Assembly: GCF_003710085.1 (NCBI RefSeq)
Contig: NZ_CP033324.1
Coordinates: forward strand, 1,869,501 to 1,933,500
Direction: 5' to 3'
Length of the DNA stretch: 64,000 bases
From: Nocardioides pantholopis
GTDB lineage: Bacteria > Actinomycetota > Actinomycetes > Propionibacteriales > Nocardioidaceae
The first letter of the stretch is position 1. Every line of letters starts with the position of its first letter. Shown one piece after another: positions 7,985 to 16,427 of this stretch. Under the pieces are notes generated by a model. It ran no database searches, was not told where the DNA came from, and worked only from the letters and a program-made list of their open reading frames with translations. The position numbers and the translations under genes were made by a program.

Positions 7985-8857
7985 ATGACAATCCTGGAGG
8001 CAAGCACCGGTGCGGTCGTCGTCGGGGTGGACGGCTCCGAGGCCGGGGACCAGGCGCTGGACTGGGCGGCCGAGCAGGCCGCCCTGGAGCGCCGGCGGCT
8101 GACCATCGTCCACGGCGGCGTCGTCCAGATGCCGCCGGGCGCCGAGCTCGACCCGGCGCTCCTGCTCACCGCGATGCGGCGGGAGGGGCACGCCGTGCTG
8201 GAGCGCGCGGCGCAGCGAGCCAGGGACGAGCACGACCTGTCGGAGGTCGCCACCGAGCTCGTGATGGACGACGCGCGGGCCGCGCTGCTCGAGGCGTCGT
8301 CCGTGGCTCATCTGCTGGTGGTGGGCTCGCGGGGCCGGGGTCCGGTCACGAGCCTGCTGCTGGGATCGGTCGGCATCGCCCTGTCCCAGCACGCCCGCTG
8401 CCCGGTCGTCGTACGCCGTCCGCACGAGCCCCGGCCCCCGGGGGCCGAGATCCTGGTGGGGACCGACCTGACGGAGAACTCCGAGGCGGCCCTGGAGTGG
8501 GCCTTCCGGCAGGCCGCACTGCGCGGGTCGCCGCTCACGATCATCCACACCCTCTTCGAAGGGCTGCCGGAGGGGGACATCCCTCCCGAGGTGTCCGGCC
8601 ACGCGCAGGAGTGGGCGCGGCTCCAGGAGATCGCCGACCGGTTCGCGCCGCGCTTCCCCGACGTCGAGGTGCAGCTGCGGCTGCGACGGGGGCTGGCCGA
8701 CGAGGCGCTGACCCAGGCCGCGGCCTCGGCGGACATGGTGGTGCTCGGCGCCCACGTGCGACGCTCGATCTTCGGCCTGCTGGACCTCAACGTCCCCCGG
8801 GGCGTCCTCGAGCACGCCCCGTGCCTCGTCGCCGTCGTCCCGGCGGCCCGGACCTGA
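7985..8857 (+). CDS. Universal stress protein with two UspA domains
   Basis: This 290-residue protein has tandem Usp domains. Domain 1 (about 9-145) opens VVVGVDGSEAGDQALDWA and ends with the ATP-binding signature VVGSRGRGPVTSLLLGSVG, where G-x2-G-x9-G-S/T is recognisable. Domain 2 (about 155-288) opens ILVGTDLTENSEAALEWA; its counterpart LGAHVRRSIFGLLDLNVPRG is degenerate in the nucleotide-binding glycines. Such tandem Usps respond to hypoxia or starvation in actinobacteria. The ATG at 7985 has a GGGAG-type site; upstream in-frame sequence overlaps the HNH gene and is not coding-like. Confidence 0.88.
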   Translation: MTILEASTGAVVVGVDGSEAGDQALDWAAEQAALERRRLTIVHGGVVQMPPGAELDPALLLTAMRREGHAVLERAAQRARDEHDLSEVATELVMDDARAALLEASSVAHLLVVGSRGRGPVTSLLLGSVGIALSQHARCPVVVRRPHEPRPPGAEILVGTDLTENSEAALEWAFRQAALRGSPLTIIHTLFEGLPEGDIPPEVSGHAQEWARLQEIADRFAPRFPDVEVQLRLRRGLADEALTQAAASADMVVLGAHVRRSIFGLLDLNVPRGVLEHAPCLVAVVPAART

Positions 8858-8926
8858 CCGGGAGCGTGGCGGGGGTTCCGACAGGCTCAGGAGCCGGGGA
8901 GCCCTCGCGGCTCGACCGCCGCGCGA

Positions 8927-10891
8927 TCACCCCAGGCGGGCCGCGAGCCGGGTGGCGTTCATGTGGGCGATCGCCTGGACCGAGATCATCGGGTTGACCC
9001 CCGAGGAGGTCGGGAAGGTCGAGGCGTCGGCGACCACGAGGTTCGGGACCTCCCAGGTGGCGCCGTCCGGGTCCAGGGCCGAGTCGCCCGGGTCTCCGCC
9101 CATCCGCACCGAGCCCATCAGGTGCAGGGCAGCCATCGCGCAGCGGCCGGGGTCGTAGCCGCTGGCGAGCGCCTCGGCGGCGAAGGACTCCAGGGTGCCG
9201 CGGCGGCCCGGCTCGAAGCCGGCGCCGGACTGGTGGCCGGAGAAGACGGTGTGGGCGCCGGCGGCCTCGGCCAGCCGCGCCGCCCCGACGACGCCGTGGT
9301 GCAGGTGCTCCCGGTCGCGGGCGGAGAGCCGGTAGCGCACGACGGGCTCGCCGTCCTTGCCCACCTCGACCCGGCCGGAGTCGCGGTCGCGGGTGATCAC
9401 GCCGATCACGCCGGCGTGCGGCAGCTGCCGCATCATGTCGAGGTGCTGGCGACCGCCACGCCAGTTGAGGAAGGCCAGGGCCGAGGCCGGGTTGGACGGC
9501 CCGGTCTCGTAGATGACGCCGTACCCCTCGCCGTCGAGGTCCGCGTGCTCGTCGCAGTAGCGCGCCTGGAGGGTGCCCTCCCAGGGGTTCACGACCTCGG
9601 GATAGAGCGCCCAGACCGCGGTCGCGGGGTGGAGCCGCAGGTGCCGGCCGATGTTGGGGTTGGTGAGGCCGGATCGGCGCAGCAGGGCCGGGGTCTGCAG
9701 CGAGCCGCCGGCCGCGACCACCGCCCGGGCCCGGACCGTGAGCGTGTGCCCGTCCGGCCCGACGGCCTCGACGCCGGTGGCCCGACCGGCCTCGACGAGG
9801 ACCCGCCGCGCGCTGACGCCGACGTGGATCCGGGCGCCGTTCGCGGCCGCGTCGGTGAGCCAGGTCTTGGTGGTGGACTGCTTCGCACCGAGCCGGCAGC
9901 CGTAGCCACAGCGACCGCAGTCGATGCCCTGGTCGCAGCCACGGACGTTGCGCGGCATCGAGTCGACGTGCCAGCCGAGCGCCTTCGCGCCGCGCTCGAG
10001 CGCCTCGTCGCGGGCCGAGGCGAGGTTGTGGTCGCGGTTCACGCCGAGCCGGTCGGTGACGGTGGCGAGGGCGGCGGCGTACTCGTCCCCGGCGAACTGG
10101 TGGGCGCCGAGCGCGGCCCACTCCTCGCGGACGTGGTCGGGCGTCGCGAAGCTGGTCGTCCAGTTCACGACCGTCCCGCCGCCCAGGCAGGCGCCCTCCA
10201 GCAGCGAGAGCTGCCCCTCCGCGGTCGCCGTCGGGCCGCTGGCGTAGAGCCGGGAGAGCCCGGAGAGCTCGCCGCCGTCGAAGTCGGCGTCGTCGTAGTA
10301 CTCACCGCGCTCGAGCACCACCACGTCGAGGCCCGCGCCTGCCAGCACCGCGGCCGCCGTGCCGCCGCCGGACCCCGAGCCGACCACGACGACGTCGCAG
10401 TCGATGGTGGCGTCGGCCGTCACCCGCTGGACGGCGAGGAGCGGCGGCGGTGCGTCGGCGCGGGTGCCGAGCGGGCCGGGGTAGCCGATCGCGTCCCACA
10501 CCGGGGAGTGCCCGGTCGGCCCGGGTGCGAGGTAGTAGCCCAGGGTGGCCGCCCCCTTCAGGGCGCTGAACGCCGTGCGGCGCAGCGGCAGCCGGGACTG
10601 CGACATCGCCACCAGCACGGCCTCCCGGTCGGCGGGGGAGCGGGAGGAGAAGGTGCGCGGGCTGCCGGTCAGTGCTAGGCCGCCGAGCCGGGTGTCCCAC
10701 AGGTCCAGCAGGCGCAGGAAGGTCTGGCGCTCGGCCGGGCGCGGATTGCCGGCGACCAGCCCGGCCACCACCTCCGGTACGCCGAGCGCGCTGGCCGCGG
10801 GAACGGCGCCGTCACCCGGCGCGAAGGTGTCGCAGATCAGGCGCAGGACGCCCGCCTGACGCTCGCTGAGCTCCATCGGACCGTGGGCCAC
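8927..10891 (-). CDS. GMC family oxidoreductase (long-chain alcohol oxidase-like)
   Basis: This 654-residue flavoprotein has an N-terminal helical region (about 1-150) resembling gluconate dehydrogenase subunit 3-like caps. The FAD-binding motif VVVVGSGSGGGTAAAVLAGAG (about 168-188) leads to E in VVLERGEYY. The C-terminus carries the GMC signature HLMGSVRMG ... NLVVADASTFPTSSGVNPM with a conserved Asn-Pro near the active site. A Cys-rich insert, GCDQGIDCGRCGYGCRLG (about 317-334), is typical of the fatty-alcohol-oxidase branch. It probably oxidises a hydrophobic alcohol. A sequence matching 13 of 16 positions of the TetR palindrome of the neighbouring ABC operon lies about 90 bp upstream, so co-regulation is likely. 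Confidence 0.87.
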   Translation of the reverse strand: MAHGPMELSERQAGVLRLICDTFAPGDGAVPAASALGVPEVVAGLVAGNPRPAERQTFLRLLDLWDTRLGGLALTGSPRTFSSRSPADREAVLVAMSQSRLPLRRTAFSALKGAATLGYYLAPGPTGHSPVWDAIGYPGPLGTRADAPPPLLAVQRVTADATIDCDVVVVGSGSGGGTAAAVLAGAGLDVVVLERGEYYDDADFDGGELSGLSRLYASGPTATAEGQLSLLEGACLGGGTVVNWTTSFATPDHVREEWAALGAHQFAGDEYAAALATVTDRLGVNRDHNLASARDEALERGAKALGWHVDSMPRNVRGCDQGIDCGRCGYGCRLGAKQSTTKTWLTDAAANGARIHVGVSARRVLVEAGRATGVEAVGPDGHTLTVRARAVVAAGGSLQTPALLRRSGLTNPNIGRHLRLHPATAVWALYPEVVNPWEGTLQARYCDEHADLDGEGYGVIYETGPSNPASALAFLNWRGGRQHLDMMRQLPHAGVIGVITRDRDSGRVEVGKDGEPVVRYRLSARDREHLHHGVVGAARLAEAAGAHTVFSGHQSGAGFEPGRRGTLESFAAEALASGYDPGRCAMAALHLMGSVRMGGDPGDSALDPDGATWEVPNLVVADASTFPTSSGVNPMISVQAIAHMNATRLAARLG

Positions 10892-10978
10892 GGGGCACCT
10901 CCAAGGCGGCGCGTGCGTCGACGGTCGACATGCGCTCTGAGCCGGACCCTAGGGCGTCCGTGCTCCCCAGACCAGGGA

Positions 10979-10994
10979 AAGTTGAGATCTACCT
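10979..10994 (-). promoter_or_regulatory. Second copy of the TetR operator, upstream of the GMC oxidoreductase
   Basis: Read on the minus strand, AGGTAGATCTCAACTT matches 13 of 16 positions of the perfect palindrome at 11766-11781. It lies 88 bp before the GMC start codon and just touches the end of the tetR gene. Confidence 0.5.
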
Positions 10995-11683
10995 CACTCT
11001 TGTGGACGCGGCTCCGCGTCCGGGGCCCGATAGATCCCGAGGCCGAGCGAGCGCTCCCAGATGCCGTTGATCGCGGCGACCATGGCCTCCTCGTCGTAGT
11101 CGGCGCGCCCGGTCAACCAGGCCATCGCCACCCGCTCGACCATGTAGGTCAGCGCGTGCGCGGTCAGCACCGGGTCGAGGTCGGGGTAGGCCAGACCCTC
11201 GCCCTGCCAGCGGCGTACGGCGTCGACCGCGCGCCCCTGGAGGTGGGCGACGATCTCGTCGCCCTGCTTGCGGACCGCCTCGTCGGCCTCGCCCACCTGG
11301 TACATCAGGTTCATCAGCCGGGCGTTGCGCCGGATCGCGCGGACGTAGACCAGGTTGACCTCGCGCAGCCGGGCGACGGGGTCGCGGTGGCCGCTGACGT
11401 GCTCCGGCGTCACCCCGGTCAGCTCGCGGACCACCTCTGCCATGACGGCCCCGAAGATCTCGTGCTTGGAGCCGTAGTACCGGTACAGCGTCCCGGACGC
11501 GACCTGCGCCTCGTCGGTGATGTCGACCAGCCGAGCCTCGAAGAAGCCGTCACGCTCGAAGATCACCCGTGCGGCCGCGATCAACCTCAGCGGCGTCTGC
11601 TCGCGGCGCGGGTCCCGGCGCCGGCGTACGGCGGAGACCTCGGGCGCCTCGGTGGACTGGGCCGGGCTGGGGGGTGTGGGCAT
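10994..11683 (-). CDS. TetR family regulator divergent from the ABC transporter operon
   Basis: This 229-residue protein has an N-terminal TetR domain (about 28-75) with ITDEAQVASGTLYRYYGSKHEIF as the helix-turn-helix. The remainder is a helical effector domain containing NLVYVRAIRRNARLMNLMYQ, close to TetR proteins that control lipid or steroid catabolic genes in actinobacteria (family-level resemblance only). It is divergent from the ABC operon; the intergenic region holds a perfect inverted repeat over that operon's -35 box. The GMC oxidoreductase lies immediately downstream on the same strand. Confidence 0.88.
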   Translation of the reverse strand: MPTPPSPAQSTEAPEVSAVRRRRDPRREQTPLRLIAAARVIFERDGFFEARLVDITDEAQVASGTLYRYYGSKHEIFGAVMAEVVRELTGVTPEHVSGHRDPVARLREVNLVYVRAIRRNARLMNLMYQVGEADEAVRKQGDEIVAHLQGRAVDAVRRWQGEGLAYPDLDPVLTAHALTYMVERVAMAWLTGRADYDEEAMVAAINGIWERSLGLGIYRAPDAEPRPQE

Positions 11684-11765
11684 GGATTCCTCCGGGTGTC
11701 GGCCTGGCCAGCCTAGGGCCGGGAGGGCTGCCGCCGGCGACCGGTGGTCACCGTGCTGGAAACTA

Positions 11766-11798
11766 AGGTTGACCTCAACCTCATTCTTACTCTACGTT
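11766..11798 (+). promoter_or_regulatory. ABC operon promoter with TetR palindrome AGGTTGA-CC-TCAACCT
   Basis: A perfect 7-bp inverted repeat with a 2-bp centre (11766-11781) covers a -35 box TTGACC (11769-11774); the -10 box TACGTT (11793-11798) follows after 18 bp. The start codon of the substrate-binding protein is 69 nt downstream. The arrangement fits repression by the divergent TetR protein. Confidence 0.6.
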
Positions 11799-11867
11799 CC
11801 GCTGGTGAGCCACGTCACACGGCGCGCGTGGTCGTCTCGGGATCCAGGGCCCACCGAAAGGCATCTC

Positions 11868-13118
11868 ATGCGACTGACGCGACGTCCCACCCGACGGGGG
11901 GTGCCGGCCCTGCTCGCGGTCGCGCTCCTCCTCACCGCTGCCGCCTGCGGCACCTCGGACGACTCCGACGACGAGGCCGCGGGCGACCAGCCCACCGGCG
12001 ACCCGGTCCGGATCGGGCTCTTCGACCCCTCGGCCGGCGGCTACAAGTCGCTCGGCGTCGGTGTCGGGGCGCGGGCCGGGGTCGACTACGTGAACTCCGA
12101 GCTGGGCGGCATCCACGACCGGCCCGTCGAGCTGGTCAGCTGTGCCACCGACGGCACCCCCGAGACCACGATCTCGTGTGCTAACAAGTTCGCCGAGGAC
12201 GAGGTGGTCGCCGCCCTCGACGGCTTCAACACCACCTCCAGCTCGGCGATCGACATCCTCACCACCGCCGGCATCCCGCTGGTCGGCGGCATCCCGTTCG
12301 ACTCGGCGACGGGCGCGGAGGTCGAGAACCGGGTGTTCTTCAGTGCCCCCCAGGCCGCGTTCCTGATCGGGGCGCTGCAGGCCTTCAGCGAGGAGGGGAA
12401 GAAGTCCGTCACGCTCGTCGCCGCCGACATCCCGGCCACCCACCAGAGCGTCGACCTGGTGCTCAAGCCGGTCGGCGCCGCCCTCGGCATCGAGGTGGAG
12501 GGGCTCTACTTCTCGCCCACCAACCCGAACTTCAACGCGATCGCCTCGACGATCAAGGAGACCGACCCTGACGTCGGCGGCCTGATGGCCGCCCCCGACC
12601 CGTCGGTGTGCACCAAGCTGGTCCAGGGCCTGCGCCAGCTGGGCTACGAGGGCACGATCTTCACCGCCGCCTGCACCGAGTTCATCGACCAGGCCCCCGC
12701 CGAGGCCGCGGGTGCCGCGCTCTACTCCTCGCACTGGCTGCCGCGGGCCGCCGACTACGCGCCCGAGGACGTCCAGGAGCAGCTGGAGGTCGCCGAGGAG
12801 GCGATCAGCGAGGAGGGCGGCACCGCCGACTTCTACGCCTTCGCCCAGCTCGGGGTCACCGCGACGCTGGCCGAGGCGCTCAACGCCTCCCCGGACGCCG
12901 CGCTCGACGGACCCACGATCCTCGCCACCCTCAAGGGGCTCGAGGCGTTCCCGTCCTTCTTGGGCCCGGAGCTGACCTGCGGCGGGGCGACCACCCCCAA
13001 CTGCACCTCGCAGATGCTGCTGTTCAACGTCGACGACCAGGGCGCCACCGAGCCGGTCACGGGGGAGTGGATCACGCCGCTGCCCGACATCCTGGCCAAG
13101 ATCCCCGGCGCCTCCTGA
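11868..13118 (+). CDS. ABC transporter substrate-binding lipoprotein (branched-chain amino-acid/LivK type)
   Basis: This 416-residue protein has a twin-Arg-rich N-region, a hydrophobic core and a lipobox LTAAACG (Cys about residue 29), so it is a membrane-anchored lipoprotein. The mature part follows the periplasmic-binding fold type I: VRIGLFDPSAGGYKSLGVGV, a Cys pair (VSCATDGTPETTISCANKF) and VTLVAADIPATHQSVD. It heads an operon with a fused permease and two ATPases. LivK-type proteins bind amino acids but also aromatic, amide and lipid-like substrates, so the ligand is not fixed. Genes around it point to a hydrophobic carbon source (inference). Confidence 0.88.
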   Translation: MRLTRRPTRRGVPALLAVALLLTAAACGTSDDSDDEAAGDQPTGDPVRIGLFDPSAGGYKSLGVGVGARAGVDYVNSELGGIHDRPVELVSCATDGTPETTISCANKFAEDEVVAALDGFNTTSSSAIDILTTAGIPLVGGIPFDSATGAEVENRVFFSAPQAAFLIGALQAFSEEGKKSVTLVAADIPATHQSVDLVLKPVGAALGIEVEGLYFSPTNPNFNAIASTIKETDPDVGGLMAAPDPSVCTKLVQGLRQLGYEGTIFTAACTEFIDQAPAEAAGAALYSSHWLPRAADYAPEDVQEQLEVAEEAISEEGGTADFYAFAQLGVTATLAEALNASPDAALDGPTILATLKGLEAFPSFLGPELTCGGATTPNCTSQMLLFNVDDQGATEPVTGEWITPLPDILAKIPGAS

Positions 13119-13127
13119 GCCGCGGTC

Positions 13128-15110
13128 ATGGACCAGGTCCTCCAGTTCGCCGCCCTCGGACTCTCCACCGGAGCGGTCTACGCGGTGCTCGCCAGCAGCC
13201 TGGTGGGCGTGTACGCCGCGACCGGACTGATCAACTTCGCCCAGGGCTCGATCACGCTGTGGGCGGTGTGGCAGGTCGCCGCGCTGCGCTACGACGGCAC
13301 CCTGGTCCTGCCGGTCGGCAGCGTCTCGCTGAGCGAGGAGGCGCTGCCGGCCTGGCCGGCGGTGGCGATCGGGGTCGCCGCCGGCGTGGTCTGGAGCCTG
13401 CTCGCCCACCTGCTGGTCTTCCGGCCGCTGCGCCGGGCCCCGGTGCTGGCCCAGGTGGTCGCCTCGATCGGGATCATGATCTTCCTGCAGGCCCTGGTCA
13501 CGATCCGCTTCGACACGGCGGCGATCGCGATCACGCCGGCCATCCTGCCGCAGGGGACCGTCGAGATCGGCGAGGCCGTGCTGGCCCGCAGCGACCTGCT
13601 GGTGGCCGGGCTGGCGCTGGCGGCGGCGGCCGCGCTGGCGGCGTACTTCCGGTTCACCACGCGCGGCATCGCCACCCGGGCGGCCGCGGAGTCGGAGCGG
13701 GCCGCCCGGCTGATGGGGTTCTCCCCGGATCGGCTGGCGGCCGTGGTGTGGGCGATCACCGGGGCCGCCTCGAGCCTGGTCGTGGTGCTCGCGGCGCCCT
13801 CGATCGGGCTGGACCCGACCAGCTTCACGTTCTACGTCGTGCCGGCGCTCGCGGTGGCCCTGGTCGGCCGGCTCACCTCGGTCCTGACGGCCGCGGTGGC
13901 CGGCCTGCTGCTGGGTTGCCTGCAGACCGAGCTGTTCTACCTCGCCACCAAGTCCTGGTGGCCCGAGTGGGCGCAGGCGGGGGTCGGCGACACGATCCCG
14001 TTCCTCATCGTCATCGCGGCGCTGTTCGCGCTCGGCGGCCGGATCCCGGCCCGGGGCGCGACCGGGGAGGTGGCGATGCCGGAGGTGGTGCTGCCCCGGG
14101 TCCGCCCCGTGCTGGGCGGCCTCGTCGTGGCCGCGGTCGCGCTCGCGCTGCTGCTGACCTCGGGCAGCTGGCGCTACGGCCTGATCAGCTCGATCATCAT
14201 GACCCTGCTGGCGCTCTCGCTGGTGCTGCTGACCGGCTACCTCGGCCAGATCTCGCTGGCCACGATGGCCTTCGCCGGCACCGCGGGCTTCGTGCTCTCC
14301 AAGCTCGGCACCTCCTGGGGGCTGCCGTTCCCGCTCGACATGGTGCTCGCCGTCGCCGCGGCGACGCTGGCCGGCGTACTCGTCGGGATCCCGGCGCTGC
14401 GCATCCGCGGCGCCCAGCTCGCCGTGGTCACCCTCGCCGCGGCGATCGCGCTGCAGAGCTTCGTCTTCGGCAACCCGGCGCTGACGCCGTTCGAGGGGCA
14501 CCGGATCAACGACGTGGAGCTCTTCGGCGTCTCCCTCGGCGTCCGCAACGAGACCACCCTGGTGACGATGCGCTTCGCGCTCCTCGCGCTGGCCGTCGTG
14601 ACGGTGCTCGCCGTCGCGCTGGTGCTGGTGATGCGCGGTGCCACCGGGCGCGCCTTCCTGGCGGTCCGCTCCAACGAGCGGGCGGCCGCCTCGGCCGGCA
14701 TCAACGTCGCCGGCACCAAGCTCCTCGGCTTCGCCCTCGCCGCCCTGCTCGCCGGCGTCGGCGGCTGCCTGATCGGCTACAGCCGCGGCCAGCTGTCGGT
14801 GGCGTCGTTCTCGGTCCTCACCGGCCTGGTGCTGCTGGCGCTGACCTACGTCGGCGGCGTCACCAGCATCGGCGGCGCCGTGGTCGCCGGGCTCGTCGCC
14901 CCGCTCGGGGTGGTGCACACGTTCCTCAACACCACCCTCGAGGTCGGCGAGTACTACCACCTCGTCGCCGCCCTGCTGCTCGTGCTCACCGCGGTCGCCA
15001 ACCCGACCGGCGTCGCCGGCTCGGTGCGGGCCGCGACCGCCCACCTGCGCCGCGACCGGGCTCGGCCGCCGCGCGAGATCGTCACCCAGGAGCCCGCCCA
15101 TGTCGGCTGA
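13128..15110 (+). CDS. Fused branched-chain amino-acid-type ABC permease (LivH-LivM in one chain)
   Basis: This 660-residue membrane protein joins the two permease subunits. Residues about 1-300 are LivH-like, starting LQFAALGLSTGAVYAVLAS, with GLINFAQGSI and FTTRGIATRAAAESERAARLMG (the ATPase-contacting loop). Residues about 325-640 are LivM-like, with LLTGYLGQISLATMAFAGTA and AFLAVRSNERAAASAGINV. Most Liv systems use two separate proteins, but fused forms occur in actinobacteria. The gene starts 9 bp after the binding-protein stop and overlaps livG by 11 bp, so the operon is tightly coupled. Confidence 0.9.
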   Translation: MDQVLQFAALGLSTGAVYAVLASSLVGVYAATGLINFAQGSITLWAVWQVAALRYDGTLVLPVGSVSLSEEALPAWPAVAIGVAAGVVWSLLAHLLVFRPLRRAPVLAQVVASIGIMIFLQALVTIRFDTAAIAITPAILPQGTVEIGEAVLARSDLLVAGLALAAAAALAAYFRFTTRGIATRAAAESERAARLMGFSPDRLAAVVWAITGAASSLVVVLAAPSIGLDPTSFTFYVVPALAVALVGRLTSVLTAAVAGLLLGCLQTELFYLATKSWWPEWAQAGVGDTIPFLIVIAALFALGGRIPARGATGEVAMPEVVLPRVRPVLGGLVVAAVALALLLTSGSWRYGLISSIIMTLLALSLVLLTGYLGQISLATMAFAGTAGFVLSKLGTSWGLPFPLDMVLAVAAATLAGVLVGIPALRIRGAQLAVVTLAAAIALQSFVFGNPALTPFEGHRINDVELFGVSLGVRNETTLVTMRFALLALAVVTVLAVALVLVMRGATGRAFLAVRSNERAAASAGINVAGTKLLGFALAALLAGVGGCLIGYSRGQLSVASFSVLTGLVLLALTYVGGVTSIGGAVVAGLVAPLGVVHTFLNTTLEVGEYYHLVAALLLVLTAVANPTGVAGSVRAATAHLRRDRARPPREIVTQEPAHVG

Positions 15111-15867
15111 CCACCCGTCCTCGGCCGCCGAGCCGCTGCTGCGCGCCGAGGGCCTCACCGTGCGCTACGGCGGGGTGAGCGCCAACGACGCGGTCACGCT
15201 CAGTGTGGGCGCCGGCGAGGTGGTCGGGCTGATCGGCCCCAACGGCGCCGGCAAGACCACCTTCGTCGACGCCGTCACCGGCTTCACCCCCTCCACCGGC
15301 GAGGTGCTGCTGGCCGGCCGCCGGCTTACCGGTGGGCCGCACCACCGCCGCCGGGCCGGTCTGGGCCGGACCTGGCAGGCCGGCGAGCTCTTCGAGGACG
15401 TCACCGTCGCCGACAACGTGGCGGTGGCCGCCCGGACCGTCGGGCTGCGCACGCTCCTGCAGGACCTGAGCGGACGCAGCGCCCGAAGCCGGCCCGAGGA
15501 GGCCGAGGCGCTCGCGCTGATGGGGCTCCTCGACGACGCCCACCGGCGCCCCTCGGAGCTCTCGCTGGGCCGGCAGAAGCTGGTCGGCGTCGCCCGCGCC
15601 GTGGTCGGCGGTACCCGGATGGTGCTGCTCGACGAGCCGGCCGCCGGCCTGGACACCCACGAGAGCCAGCAGCTCGGCCACGACGTACGCCGGGTCGCGG
15701 ACTCGGGGCGCGGCGTGCTGCTGATCGACCACGACATGTCGTTGGTGCTGGAGTTCTGCGACCGGATCTACGTCATGGACTTCGGTGCGGTGATCGCGTC
15801 GGGCACCCCGCAGCAGGTCCGCGAGGACCCGGCGGTGCTCGCGGCGTACCTGGGCGGTGTCGCGTGA
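15100..15867 (+). CDS. livG: ABC transporter ATP-binding protein, LivG type
   Basis: This 255-residue ATPase is complete. Walker A is GPNGAGKTT (about 48-56), the Q-loop region follows at LGRTWQAGELFEDV, the signature motif is the LivG-like LSLGRQKLV, Walker B is MVLLDEPAAGLD, and the H-loop is LLIDHDMSLV. With LivF it should form the nucleotide-binding dimer on the fused permease. Its stop overlaps the GTG of the next gene (GTGA). Confidence 0.92.
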   Translation: MSADHPSSAAEPLLRAEGLTVRYGGVSANDAVTLSVGAGEVVGLIGPNGAGKTTFVDAVTGFTPSTGEVLLAGRRLTGGPHHRRRAGLGRTWQAGELFEDVTVADNVAVAARTVGLRTLLQDLSGRSARSRPEEAEALALMGLLDDAHRRPSELSLGRQKLVGVARAVVGGTRMVLLDEPAAGLDTHESQQLGHDVRRVADSGRGVLLIDHDMSLVLEFCDRIYVMDFGAVIASGTPQQVREDPAVLAAYLGGVA

Positions 15868-16424
15868 GCGCCGCGCTGCGGGTGGCGGGGCTCAGTGCCG
15901 GCTACCGGGGGCTGCTCGCCGTCCGCGACGTCTCCTTCGAGGTCCCGGCCGGGACGGTCCTGGCGCTGCTCGGGCCGAACGGCGCCGGGAAGTCCACGAC
16001 CCTGCTCGCGGTCGTCGGCGCGATCCGCCGCGCGGCCGGCGAGGTCTCCGCGTTCGGGCGGCCGCTGGGTCGCCGTACCGAGCAGAACGCTCGCGCCGGC
16101 GTCACGCTCGTGCCCGACGACCGTGGCGTCTTCCACCGGCTGAGCGTGGCCGACAACCTGCGACTCGCCCGGAACCCCGCCGGCCTGGAGCCGGTGCTCG
16201 ACGACTTCCCGAGGCTGCGGGCGCTCTGGTCGCGCCGGTGGGCCGACGAGCGCGGCCTCGCGGTGGTCCTCGTCGAGCAGCACGTCGACCTCGCGCTCTC
16301 GATCGCCGACCGGGCGGCGGTCCTCCACCACGGCCGCGTCGCGCTGGTCGACGACGCAGCCGTGCTGCGGGCGGACCGCCGCCGGGTCGAGGACGCCTAC
16401 TTCGGGCGGACCGACCCGGTCTGA
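15864..16424 (+). CDS. livF: LivF-type ABC ATPase with internal deletion removing signature and Walker B motifs
   Basis: This 186-residue protein is clearly LivF-like at both ends but short; LivF is usually about 235 residues. Walker A GPNGAGKST (37-45) and VPDDRGVFHRLSVADNL (83-99) are intact. At residues about 118-130 the chain passes directly from FPRLRALWSRRWADERG to LAVVLVEQHVDLAL, which contains the H-loop His140. The 45-50 residues that should hold LSGGEQ, Walker B (LLLDEPS) and the D-loop are missing, without a frame change. In a LivG/LivF dimer this removes LivF's Walker B and its signature contribution opposite LivG, so ATP hydrolysis should be impaired unless another ATPase substitutes. 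Confidence 0.85.
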   Translation: MSAALRVAGLSAGYRGLLAVRDVSFEVPAGTVLALLGPNGAGKSTTLLAVVGAIRRAAGEVSAFGRPLGRRTEQNARAGVTLVPDDRGVFHRLSVADNLRLARNPAGLEPVLDDFPRLRALWSRRWADERGLAVVLVEQHVDLALSIADRAAVLHHGRVALVDDAAVLRADRRRVEDAYFGRTDPV

Positions 16425-16427
16425 GCG

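Noticed and set aside
11787-15158. A 1123-codon open frame on the minus strand opposite the ABC transporter genes
   Set aside because: It is the shadow of the plus-strand operon: composition is Gly/Arg/Asp/Gln/His-rich with no domain, while the plus-strand frames have complete ABC transporter motifs.
12608-15178. Long plus-strand frame overlapping the permease
   Set aside because: Arg/Gly/Ala/Pro-rich shadow of the permease and livG; no transmembrane or ATPase motifs in this frame.
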